This document shows positions 6,735-13,093 of a DNA stretch of 16,973 bases, one piece after another (position 1 is the first letter of the stretch; every line of letters begins with the position of its first letter). The stretch is from Rikenellaceae bacterium (GTDB taxonomy: Bacteria > Bacteroidota > Bacteroidia > Bacteroidales > UBA932), in NCBI GenBank assembly GCA_900769145.1, contig CAAGFN010000206.1:1-16973 (forward strand), in the 5' to 3' direction. The translations under genes and the position numbers were made by a program. A model generated the notes under the pieces. The model made no database searches, had not been told where the DNA came from, and worked only from the letters and a program-made list of their open reading frames with translations.

Positions 6735-7495
6735 ATGTCGCTCGCGGATGCAATAACGAATTCATCAGCATCATTGAGAGCGGGAAAGTTACGGCGGAAT
6801 TCGGTCAGGCTTTCAATATCTATGTCCCCGCACACAACTGATTCACAGTCGTCCGGGCAGTGTACAATTTCACCTCCCCAAGGGTCCAGGAGCACAGAGC
6901 CGCCATTGTAAACGCAAGACGGATCGGAACCCACCCTGTTCACGGCCGCAACGAAGCATTGATTCTCGATTGCCCTGGCTTTCAGCAGGCAGTCCCAGGC
7001 ATATCTTCTGCTGACAGGCCAGCTGGCCACACACAACATTACGTCGTAATCTCCTCTGTTTCTTGACCATACCGGGAACCTGAGGTCGTAGCACACGGTC
7101 AGCAGGAACCTTACGCCTTTCCACGTCACGACTTTCCTTTCCTTGCCGCCAGTGAAGTTGAGATGTTCCCCGCCATAACTGAAGAGATGGCGCTTGTCAT
7201 AGTACTCCACCCTGCCAGGTGTCACGAAGTAGAACCTGTTCACCTTAGTTCCGTCACTGAGTTCCAGGGCTATGCTTCCAGCCACTGCACACCCATATTC
7301 TTCAGCCAGTGATTTCATAAGGCCCAGGCTGGCTGACGGTTCTTTCTCACATATTCCGTTGAATCCAGTGGAAAACATTTCCGGGAGGATATACAAGTCT
7401 GCTCCGGGATTCTCCCCGACTGCCTTCATCATCCTTTCTCCGTTCTTTCTGGTGTCAGACCAGTCAATACCGGCTTGTATTAGGGCTATTTTCAT
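6710..7495 (-). CDS. carbon-nitrogen hydrolase, omega-amidase-like (YafV/NIT2 type)
   Basis: This 261-aa protein of the nitrilase superfamily has the full catalytic set: Glu39 in LPEMFSTGF, Lys101 in YYDKRHLFSYGGE and Cys135 in VCYDLRFPVW, plus the supporting Glu110. The PEMF, DKRHLFS.GGEH and CYDLRFP motifs are those of omega-amidases (YafV, NIT2), which hydrolyse 2-oxoglutaramate and 2-oxosuccinamate to the 2-oxo acid and ammonia in the cytosol, closing the glutamine transaminase cycle. The length is normal. The last ten residues, SDITSDITPD, are encoded by the tandem 12-bp unit and the copy-B repeat, so the C-terminus has been rewritten by the duplicated DNA. No enzyme partner is adjacent. 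The family is sure; the substrate follows from family knowledge. Confidence 0.9.
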   Translation of the reverse strand: MKIALIQAGIDWSDTRKNGERMMKAVGENPGADLYILPEMFSTGFNGICEKEPSASLGLMKSLAEEYGCAVAGSIALELSDGTKVNRFYFVTPGRVEYYDKRHLFSYGGEHLNFTGGKERKVVTWKGVRFLLTVCYDLRFPVWSRNRGDYDVMLCVASWPVSRRYAWDCLLKARAIENQCFVAAVNRVGSDPSCVYNGGSVLLDPWGGEIVHCPDDCESVVCGDIDIESLTEFRRNFPALNDADEFVIASASDITSDITPD

Positions 7496-7559
7496 TGCGT
7501 TGTGTTTTTCTTGTCGCTATTTCATGCCTCGGAGTTACCCTCCTTGACTTTCTTGTGGA

Positions 7560-7567
7560 CAAAAATA
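7560..7567 (-). promoter_or_regulatory. possible -7 box upstream of the amidase gene
   Basis: On the minus strand 7567-7560 reads TATTTTTG, a full match to TAnnTTTG. No good -33 element lies at the expected distance, and the site overlaps the recombinase fossil, so this may be chance. Confidence 0.25.
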
Positions 7568-7578
7568 ATGAATTTTCG

Positions 7579-7722
7579 GTATTATTGACAGGGATAGTTG
7601 AGTATATCCTGACCAAAACTATCAAGGAGACCGCAAGGACAGTAGTCGCCGCTTTCACCCGCGATCTTACGATTGATATAGATATGAAAAAGGGCCTTGT
7701 TAAGATTCTGCCAGTATTCCTC
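7579..7722 (+). pseudogene. fossil fragment of a tyrosine recombinase
   Basis: In the frame that starts GGG ATA at 7591, the translation GIVEYILTKTIKETARTV closely resembles GAIEYITTKTIADNARTV of the intact recombinase (residues 311-328). At the DNA level GAGTATATC and GCAAGGACAGT are identical in both. The match fades after about 40 residues, though KILPVF near 7703-7720 may correspond to KLLPFI. The catalytic His-x-x-Arg, His and Tyr motifs are missing. The fragment stops where the left island repeat begins. It is best read as the remains of the recombinase of an older element at the same attachment site, not as a gene. Confidence 0.7.
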
Positions 7723-7880
7723 CGGACAGATATCGGACAACGGTTGGGATTTGCTACATGCTGTGAAAATGGGATTTGCTCGCTTTGCTCGCACATCCCT
7801 GCCTCCGCGGGCCATCATCGTCTCTCAGCAAACCCGCACGGCCAAGCCGTGCGGGTTTGCTGGTGACGCGATTCGGTTGG
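7723..7880 (+). repeat. left flanking direct repeat of the island (att-like)
   Basis: The stretch from CGGACAGATATCGGACAA to GATTCGGTTGG recurs at 12600-12888 with very few base changes, apart from extra DNA in the right copy. Its right end, GATTCGGTTGG (7870-7880), equals the 3' tail of the tRNA-Arg gene at 12878-12888, after which the two copies diverge. That is the pattern expected where a recombinase uses a tRNA 3' end. It contains a 37-bp hairpin at 7826-7862. Confidence 0.85.
7826..7862. terminator. perfect 17-bp hairpin, probable relic tRNA terminator
   Basis: CAGCAAACCCGCACGGC (7826-7842) is exactly complementary to 7846-7862, with loop CAA. At the right end the matching hairpin lies just after the tRNA gene. 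This copy would therefore have been the terminator of that tRNA before the island inserted, or was brought by an earlier element. It has no long T run on either side. Confidence 0.55.
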
Positions 7881-7884
7881 AAAC

Positions 7885-8022
7885 GGAAAATGTCAATAGG
7901 TGTAAATGTAGGAAAATGTAAATCAAGGCTTTAATATATTGTAAATCATATAAATATAAGTATTAAAGTTTTGTTCTATATTTGCAAAAATTCATTCGCT
8001 TTTACAAATGTGGGGAAAATGT
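7885..8022 (+). repeat. GGAAAATGT direct repeats between left att and recombinase gene
   Basis: GGAAAATGT occurs at 7885-7893, 7911-7919 and 8014-8022, and AATGTGGGGAAA occurs twice in a row at about 8008-8031. The repeats lie between the attachment site and the recombinase gene, where arm-type recombinase binding sites or an autorepressor operator would be expected. That function is a guess. The stretch is AT-rich and has no gene. Confidence 0.4.
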
Positions 8023-8043
8023 GGGGAAAGTTGAAAGGTTTTG

Positions 8044-8051
8044 TATATTTG
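8044..8051 (+). promoter_or_regulatory. -7 box of the recombinase promoter
   Basis: TATATTTG at 8044-8051 fits TAnnTTTG exactly and lies 17 bases before the chosen ATG. A second perfect box with the same sequence is at 7977-7984. Neither has a clear -33 element, so both are tentative. Confidence 0.4.
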
Positions 8052-8068
8052 CAGAAAAGATATGCGAT

Positions 8069-9424
8069 ATGACAATTTCTTTCATACTTAAGAGGTCAAA
8101 GGCCGGGTTTACGATGGATGATGCCGAGGGTGGTGCAACGATATATGTGAGGTTGCGTGATGGTAGAAGTCTGGATTCTACTTCATCTACGGGATATGCG
8201 GCGAATCCTCTCTGGTGGGATGCCAAAAGAGAGGAAATCAAGGCCAATGTTGTGTGCGATAATGAGGAGAAGGCTGAGTTGAATGAGAGGCTGCAGGATC
8301 TTAAGAAGTACCTGTATTCGAAGTATAAGACTGATAAGGAGAAAGGGAAAGTCAATAAGGAGTGGCTGGCAAAGGCTCTGAAGGATTTTGCTAAGCAGCA
8401 AGGCAAGTTAGTTGATCAGGCCAATGACAGGTCAAATTCATTCCAGGAAATGTTTCAGGAGTTTCTTAATGCCAACGATTTCAGTGAGGGCAGAGTCAAT
8501 CAGTATTGTGTCATTGAAAGGGCTGTCTTGCGTTTTGAAGAGTTTGTGCGTGTGACCAAGCCGCGCAGAAAACTATATGTGTTCGATGTCAGGACTGTTG
8601 ATGAGAATGACCTGAATGACCTTTATGACTTTATGTCGAAGGAGCATATCTACTATACTGAGTATCCGGAAATCTATGAGAAGTTCCCGGAGAAGCGTCA
8701 GTCAAAGCCTCGTGGTGCCAATACTCTTTCGGAGAACTTCAAGAAACTCCGCGCATTCTTCAACTGGGCTCAGTCAGAAGGAATCATCAAGGTGTCTCCA
8801 TTCTCCAGATTCAAGTGTGAGAAGGAACTGTATGGCACTCCTTACTATCTGACCAAGGAGGAGATGCAGAAGATTTTGAGCACAGACCTGTCTTCAACTC
8901 CTGAATATGAACGGCAGCGTGATGTGTTCATCTTCCATTGCTGCATCGGATGTAGGGTTGGCGACCTCCTGCGACTGAAGAAGTCGGATGTCATTGATGG
9001 GGCGATAGAGTATATCACAACCAAGACTATTGCAGATAATGCAAGGACAGTGCGAGTGCCCCTGAATGCAACGGCTTTGGCTATCATTGAAAAGTATAAG
9101 GACTACCACGAGACCAAACTTCTTCCTTTCATCTCATCTCAGAAATACAACGACTATATCAAGGTGGTCCTGACAAAGTGCGGGATTACCCGTCTTGTGA
9201 CGGTGCTGGATCCGATTACCCGTCGCGAAGAAAAACATCCGATAAATGAGATCGGCAGCAGTCATATGGCCCGCCGTACCTTCATCGCCAATATCTATAA
9301 CAAAGTTCCCGATCCTAACGTCATAGGCTCAATGACCGGTCACGTCGAGGGCAGCCGTGCTTTTGTCCGGTATCGCACTATCGAAGAGGATCTTAAGAAG
9401 AGCCTGGTGGATATATTGGGGTAA
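8069..9424 (+). CDS. tyrosine recombinase / integrase of the island
   Basis: From the ATG at 8069 this is a 451-aa phage-type integrase, which catalyses site-specific recombination through a 3'-phosphotyrosine link. An N-terminal arm-binding-like region (1-115) opens MTISFILKRSKAG and has WWDAKREEI. The SAM-like core-binding domain spans about 123-245, and the catalytic domain runs from about 258. Catalytic residues are Arg296 in GCRVGDLLRL, Lys319 in EYITTKT, His399 and Arg402 in SHMARRTF, His425 in MTGHVEGS, and the nucleophile Tyr435 in FVRYRTI. An in-frame TTG 29 codons upstream was rejected because it falls on a promoter-like box. The gene sits 190 bp inside the left repeat and points inward, as usual for tRNA-targeting islands. 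All active-site residues are present, so it may be functional. Confidence 0.93.
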   Translation: MTISFILKRSKAGFTMDDAEGGATIYVRLRDGRSLDSTSSTGYAANPLWWDAKREEIKANVVCDNEEKAELNERLQDLKKYLYSKYKTDKEKGKVNKEWLAKALKDFAKQQGKLVDQANDRSNSFQEMFQEFLNANDFSEGRVNQYCVIERAVLRFEEFVRVTKPRRKLYVFDVRTVDENDLNDLYDFMSKEHIYYTEYPEIYEKFPEKRQSKPRGANTLSENFKKLRAFFNWAQSEGIIKVSPFSRFKCEKELYGTPYYLTKEEMQKILSTDLSSTPEYERQRDVFIFHCCIGCRVGDLLRLKKSDVIDGAIEYITTKTIADNARTVRVPLNATALAIIEKYKDYHETKLLPFISSQKYNDYIKVVLTKCGITRLVTVLDPITRREEKHPINEIGSSHMARRTFIANIYNKVPDPNVIGSMTGHVEGSRAFVRYRTIEEDLKKSLVDILG

Positions 9425-9450
9425 ATAGTGATAATTAATGTTTGAGAAAT

Positions 9451-10953
9451 ATGCGAGTTAAGAAAATTTTCCCGGTAGAATGGCTTGATATGAAGCCGTA
9501 TAATAATTCGGATTCGGTGGATCTTTATTATGTGGGCTTGGCCAATAAGATTATGGATTTTCTTGCGAAGTCGGATCTGGACGAATATTTTAAGGATGAT
9601 GTGATTCTGCGGAAGGCAAGTTTATATTTTGCGTCGTGGTTTGAGGATATATGCTCGAATCTCGGTATGTGGGCGCTCGTAAATAAGGAGTGTAAAGCAC
9701 GGTATGGTTCTGTTCTTCCTTTTTATGATGTGTCTAAATATTATGAAGGAGAGGTGAATCCTCAGGATATTTCATTGCTCCTATGGCATTTTATGCAGGT
9801 TTACAATGAGAAGAATACATTGCTGAATCCGGAAAATCCCTGGATTCTCAAGACCGCACTTGGTCTGACAAGATTGCTGGATGCTGAATATGAATCTGCA
9901 CCGGAGAACGAAAGACTGTATGACTTCATACATAATGGACGCATAGGGGAGAATTGGTGGGAATGTCGTAAACTTTTGGAGTGGTTCCATATGTTTTCAT
10001 ATGTCTTTCTTGGTGCGCCAGAAGCTATAAATGAATCTATGGCCGATTCGGAGTTTGAAGATATGCCTTTGCCTAAGAGAATGTATATGACCGTGACGGA
10101 ACATATATTCAATTACAAGCATAATCTGTTGTCTTTAAGTACCTGGCAGTGGCTGGCAAAGATTACCGGAAATACCGTCTTTGATGAGATTGAGAGGACT
10201 AAGCCGTCAATGTTCTTATACAAAGGGCGGAAAACTACTCGTTTCTGGCTGTACGACCTGGTGGAAGATAAGGAATATGGTGTGGAAATGGACTCGTTTG
10301 CCGATGGTTCTATGCCTATCCGTAATTATGAGGAGGATAAGACGCTGGTCTATACGACTCTCGTCAGATTTGAGGGGAGGTATTATATTTCAGGCTTGAT
10401 GACTGAAATTCATGGAGTCGGAAAGGTCAAGATAGATGATGCGGTCGAGGAAATGAGATATCAGAGAGAGCTTGAATCTCAGCAAAAGGAAAACTATTCT
10501 GCATTTCTGGCGGCTTCAGGTGGCAATCCTGCTGTAATTGTAAAAGATAGAGATGCTGTGAGGAAATTCTTTGTTGAAAAGATGAGATTTACAGAAGAGG
10601 ATGAATTTGATATGCCTGCCGTGGTGTCTTTGCCCAAGTGTTATTCCATTTATGGTGATCCGTTGAACGGAGTGTGCATATCTCCGAATAACGGTCAATG
10701 TATAGCCTTGAAAGGCAACAAGTTCTATAATAAGGAATATGCCAAGAGGGAAGGAATCGGTTTCTATGTCAATAATGGTTCCGTACCGTATCGTGTCGCC
10801 TGCATTCTACACGGTCAAGGCCTTATTCCGGATGCAGCCATCAACAGTCTGAAAGGTTATGAGTATGGTCGGAACTTCCTCCATAAAAACGGAGATTTCT
10901 TCCTGGACTATTTCTATCATTCTACGAGGGAGTATGATTTATTGCCGTACTAA
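9451..10953 (+). CDS. DUF3843-like protein of unknown function, island cargo
   Basis: This 500-aa protein starts at the ATG at 9451 (an in-frame TTG three codons earlier was not used), 26 bp after the recombinase. It resembles the Bacteroidetes DUF3843 family: MKPYNNSDSVDLYYVGLANK near the start, an ASWFEDICSNLGMWALVNKE stretch near 60-80, and NPQDISLLLWHFMQVYNEKN near 102-120. The middle is rich in Trp, Tyr and acidic residues. The C-terminal third (about 395-500) has repeated short Gly-Asn turns (YGDPLNGVCISPNNGQC) and ends in an aromatic segment. No signal peptide, membrane helix, nucleotide-binding motif or known catalytic motif is visible. Its place directly behind the integrase suggests cotranscription. 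The function is unknown; a defence or maintenance role is possible only by context. The base composition is AT-richer than the core genes. Confidence 0.8.
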   Translation: MRVKKIFPVEWLDMKPYNNSDSVDLYYVGLANKIMDFLAKSDLDEYFKDDVILRKASLYFASWFEDICSNLGMWALVNKECKARYGSVLPFYDVSKYYEGEVNPQDISLLLWHFMQVYNEKNTLLNPENPWILKTALGLTRLLDAEYESAPENERLYDFIHNGRIGENWWECRKLLEWFHMFSYVFLGAPEAINESMADSEFEDMPLPKRMYMTVTEHIFNYKHNLLSLSTWQWLAKITGNTVFDEIERTKPSMFLYKGRKTTRFWLYDLVEDKEYGVEMDSFADGSMPIRNYEEDKTLVYTTLVRFEGRYYISGLMTEIHGVGKVKIDDAVEEMRYQRELESQQKENYSAFLAASGGNPAVIVKDRDAVRKFFVEKMRFTEEDEFDMPAVVSLPKCYSIYGDPLNGVCISPNNGQCIALKGNKFYNKEYAKREGIGFYVNNGSVPYRVACILHGQGLIPDAAINSLKGYEYGRNFLHKNGDFFLDYFYHSTREYDLLPY

Positions 10954-10986
10954 ATACGAAAATTGATAAATAAATACGAAATGTTA

Positions 10987-11078
10987 TACAATCTTGTCAG
11001 TAAAATTCCGCCAAATCTTTCAGTTAGTCCGCGCCAAAGTTATCAGTAAAATGTTGCCAAATCTTTCAGTTTTATTGC
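10987..11078 (+). repeat. four-unit array, 23-bp period, ahead of the ATPase promoter
   Basis: Units start at 10987, 11010, 11033 and 11056. Units two and four begin GCCAAATCTTTCAGT, unit three begins GCCAAAGTTATCAGT, and unit one is a weaker copy ending in TCAGTAAAATTCC. Alternate units match best: 10997-11025 and 11043-11071 are alike except for three bases in the middle. A 23-bp period is near two helical turns, so all units would present the same DNA face, and it is not a multiple of three, so it is not coding. The last unit overlaps the -33 element of the ATPase promoter. This looks like a cooperative operator; the binding protein is unknown. Confidence 0.75.
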
Positions 11079-11105
11079 GATTGTGAATGAAAGTTGTTAT
11101 GTTTG
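11074..11105 (+). promoter_or_regulatory. Bacteroidetes-type promoter of the island ATPase
   Basis: ATTG (11074-11077), 20 bp, then TATGTTTG (11098-11105) fit the -33/-7 consensus with a single mismatch in the -33 element. The start of transcription would be about 15-20 bases before the ATG at 11130. The -33 element lies within the last unit of the 23-bp array, so a protein bound there could block or recruit polymerase. Confidence 0.6.
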
Positions 11106-11129
11106 TGTCGGGAATAAATTAGATTTTCC

Positions 11130-12428
11130 ATGGAAGTTAAAGATTATAAACCAAGAGTTTGTGATGTTGAGTTACAGGAGCAGTTGGAGGCTTCCGGTGC
11201 TGTTGTAATAGAAGGAGCCAAGTGGTGTGGTAAAACCTATACAGCTCGTCATGCTGCTGCAAGTGCTTTGTTTATGCAGAATCGAGATAATTCTGCCAAC
11301 TATAAACAGATCGCAGCAACTAAACCATCGCTACTATTGGAGGGTGAAACTCCAAGATTGATAGATGAGTGGGCTGAAGCTCCTGTCCTTTGGGATGCAG
11401 TCAGGTATGCTGTTGATATGAGGGGGGATGTAGGACAGTTTATTCTAACCGGTTCTGCCGTACCCAAAGATATTACTGACGATGAGAATTTGAAAGAAGA
11501 AGAAAAGAGAATGCATAGCGGTGTGGGTAGAATTGCTCCAATGCGTATGCGAACAATGTCATTATGGGAATCGAAGGAGTCCAATGGTAAAGTGAGTCTT
11601 GCTTCTTTATTTGAGGGCGATGCAGATGTTGCAGCAATCTCTGACCTGACAATCGAGGGCTTGGCTTATGCTACGTGCCGAGGTGGTTGGCCAGCAAGTA
11701 CAAAACTTAAGGAAAAGGCTGCATTGAGAGTAGCTCGTAACTATGTGGAGGAAGTTATAAACTATGATGTTCATCGCGTAGACGGCGTGGATAAGAATAC
11801 GACAAGAGTGAGAAAGCTTCTTGAATCGTATGCAAGGAACATCTCTACTATGGCAGCCAATGAGACTATTATGGCTGATGTCAGAGCGACAGACCAGACA
11901 ATTTCGCCCAATACGTTTGCGATTTATCTATCAGCATTGCGTAGAATATTTATCGTGGACGATGTGCCTGCCTGGTCTCCGGCCCTGAGGTCAAAGACAA
12001 AGATCAGGACTTCTCCCAAACGACATTTTGTCGATCCAAGCATAGCAGTTGCATTGATGGGAACAAACCCTAAGGGATTATTGAAGGATTTTCCGACTTT
12101 CGGCTTCTTATTTGAGGACCTGTGTGCTCGCGACCTGAGAGTATATGCTCAGGCTTTGGATGGTGAGGTTTATCATTATAGAGATAAGAATGAGCTTGAA
12201 TGCGACTTGGTTGTAGCCTTGCGTGATGGTCGCTGGGGGGCTGTTGAAGTGAAACTTGGCAAGAATGAGGAAGAAGATGCAGCGAAGCATTTGATTGAAC
12301 TATCTGAGAATATTGACAATCAAAGAATGAAATCCCCATCTTTCCTTATGATTTTAACCGCTGGACAATATGCATATCGTAGGGCAGATGGAGTATATGT
12401 CATCCCAATAGGATGCTTGAAGGATTAA
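11130..12428 (+). CDS. AAA ATPase with DUF4143-like C-terminal domain, island cargo
   Basis: This 432-aa protein has the layout AAA_14 plus DUF4143. Walker A is GAKWCGKT (29-36), Walker B is LIDE (77-80), and a sensor-like FILTGSA lies at 104-110. A helical middle follows (about 170-290). The C-terminal part, FLFEDLCARDLRVYA from 326, carries the PD-(D/E)xK-like residues Glu329, Asp359 in ELECDLVVAL and Glu373-x-Lys375 in AVEVKLGK. The family is very common in bacteria and archaea but poorly understood. All nucleotide-binding and nuclease-like residues seem intact. It has its own promoter and operator-like repeat array, so it can be regulated apart from the two upstream island genes. It differs in domain type from the orphan ATPase at 5243-6556, though both join an ATPase to a nuclease fold. 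Confidence 0.9.
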   Translation: MEVKDYKPRVCDVELQEQLEASGAVVIEGAKWCGKTYTARHAAASALFMQNRDNSANYKQIAATKPSLLLEGETPRLIDEWAEAPVLWDAVRYAVDMRGDVGQFILTGSAVPKDITDDENLKEEEKRMHSGVGRIAPMRMRTMSLWESKESNGKVSLASLFEGDADVAAISDLTIEGLAYATCRGGWPASTKLKEKAALRVARNYVEEVINYDVHRVDGVDKNTTRVRKLLESYARNISTMAANETIMADVRATDQTISPNTFAIYLSALRRIFIVDDVPAWSPALRSKTKIRTSPKRHFVDPSIAVALMGTNPKGLLKDFPTFGFLFEDLCARDLRVYAQALDGEVYHYRDKNELECDLVVALRDGRWGAVEVKLGKNEEEDAAKHLIELSENIDNQRMKSPSFLMILTAGQYAYRRADGVYVIPIGCLKD

Positions 12429-12599
12429 TGGTAAGATTATGATGTGCGGTCTTCCTTTTCTCGTCAGAATAAATGTAAGTTCTTGCGTGGTATTCGTCAG
12501 AATTTTTGTTGAATTGAAAACTTTTAGTTGATTGTGCCTGTGAAAGTAATTGCCGAACGTTTACAGAAACGGGAATAGGGCTAGTCTGGTGATTCATAT
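12429..12599. other. island right-end DNA without a gene
   Basis: This AT-rich stretch between the ATPase stop and the right repeat has no convincing reading frame. CGTCAGAAT occurs at 12462-12470 and 12495-12503, 33 bp apart, the only repeat I see. An arm-site role for the recombinase is possible but unsupported. No terminator hairpin for the ATPase is visible. Confidence 0.4.
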
Positions 12600-12745
12600 C
12601 GGACAGATATCGGACAACGGTTGGGATTTGCTACCTGCTGTGAAAATGGGATTTGCTCGCTTTGCTCTGTTTGCTACCTGCCATGAAAATGGGATTTGCT
12701 CGCTTTGCTCGCACATCCCTGCCTCCGCGGGCCATCATCGTCACT

Positions 12746-12870
12746 CAGCAAACCGCCGTTCTGCTGCGCAGAATGGCGGTTTTGTATAGCAGCCAGGGCT
12801 TTGGAAAGCTCGCTTTCCACGCCCTGGCTGCTATACAAAACCCGCACGGCTTGGCCGTGCGGGTTTGCTG
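12746..12870. repeat. nested palindrome, three hairpins inside an outer stem
   Basis: The outer arms CAGCAAAC (12746-12753) and GTTTGCTG (12863-12870) enclose three hairpins. The first is 12750-12782 with a 14-bp stem containing one G-T pair. The second is 12780-12840 with a perfect 20-bp outer stem (TTTTGTATAGCAGCCAGGGC and its complement), a small bulge and a further 7 bp around loop CTCG. The third is 12839-12865 with AACCCGCACGGC, loop TTG, and its complement. The left copy has only the third hairpin with the full outer arms, and its loop reads CAA, the complement of TTG. Confidence 0.85.
12834..12866 (-). terminator. intrinsic terminator of tRNA-Arg
   Basis: On the minus strand, just after the tRNA, a 12-bp GC-rich stem (AACCCGCACGGC and its complement around CAA) is followed by TTTTG. 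This is a good rho-independent terminator for the tRNA transcript. It lies within the island repeat, so the element supplies the terminator after integration. Confidence 0.6.
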
Positions 12871-12876
12871 GTGACG

Positions 12877-12950
12877 TGATTCGGTTGGGATTCGAACCCA
12901 AGACCCACAGCTTAGAAGGCTGTTGCTCTATCCAGCTGAGCTACCGAACC
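12877..12950 (-). tRNA. tRNA-Arg (anticodon TCT), island attachment site
   Basis: The minus strand gives a 74-nt cloverleaf. The acceptor stem is GGTTCGG paired with CCGAATC (one G-T pair), then discriminator A. The D-arm is GCTCAGCTGGATAGAGC, the anticodon stem-loop is CAGCCTTCTAAGCTG with anticodon TCT, and the T-arm is TGGGTTCGAATCCCA. TCT reads AGA and AGG. The CCA end is not encoded. The gene is intact although its last 11 bases are part of the att-like repeat, as happens when an element restores the 3' end of its target tRNA. Confidence 0.95.
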
Positions 12951-12993
12951 ATCCTTATTTGCGGCAGAAAGCCGCCCGCCGTGAAGCGGACTG

Positions 12994-13024
12994 CAAATAT
13001 AGCAATAATTTGAATAACAACAAT
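12994..13024 (-). promoter_or_regulatory. promoter of tRNA-Arg
   Basis: On the minus strand ATTG (13024-13021), 19 bp, then TATATTTG (13001-12994) fit the Bacteroidetes consensus with one mismatch. Between it and the tRNA, GCGGC (12961-12965) and GCCGC (12971-12975) can form a hairpin in the precursor leader. Confidence 0.55.
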
Positions 13025-13040
13025 GATTATTGCCAAGTTA

Positions 13041-13071
13041 TTTGTTAATGCCGGCTAAAATAGTATATTCG
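13041..13071 (+). promoter_or_regulatory. promoter of the SDR gene
   Basis: TTTG (13041-13044), 19 bp, then TATATTCG (13064-13071) match the -33/-7 consensus with one mismatch. The predicted transcript starts about 15 bases before the ATG at 13094. Confidence 0.5.
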
Positions 13072-13093
13072 CATTGAAAAGAAACACTTCAAA

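Larger units (their letters stand above)
12600..12888 (+). repeat. right flanking direct repeat of the island, expanded copy
   Basis: This starts with the same bases as the left copy at 7723 and ends in GATTCGGTTGG, which is the 3' end of the tRNA-Arg gene. Compared with the left copy it carries a 43-bp tandem duplication (12627-12669 and 12670-12712). In place of the single 37-bp hairpin it has a 125-bp nested palindrome (12746-12870). The remaining bases differ at only a few positions. Small frames in this repeat, including MGFARFARTSLPPRAII in both copies, are not supported as genes. Confidence 0.85.

Noticed and set aside
7495..7866. 123-aa plus-strand frame
   Set aside because: It strings together amidase upstream DNA, the recombinase fossil and the island repeat; it has no complete domain.
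10987..11078. CRISPR array
   Set aside because: The 23-bp units are contiguous, without unique spacers, and no cas genes are present.
12550..13013. Several 70-105 aa frames in the right repeat
   Set aside because: They read through hairpins and the antisense of tRNA-Arg; similar frames appear in any copy of the repeat.
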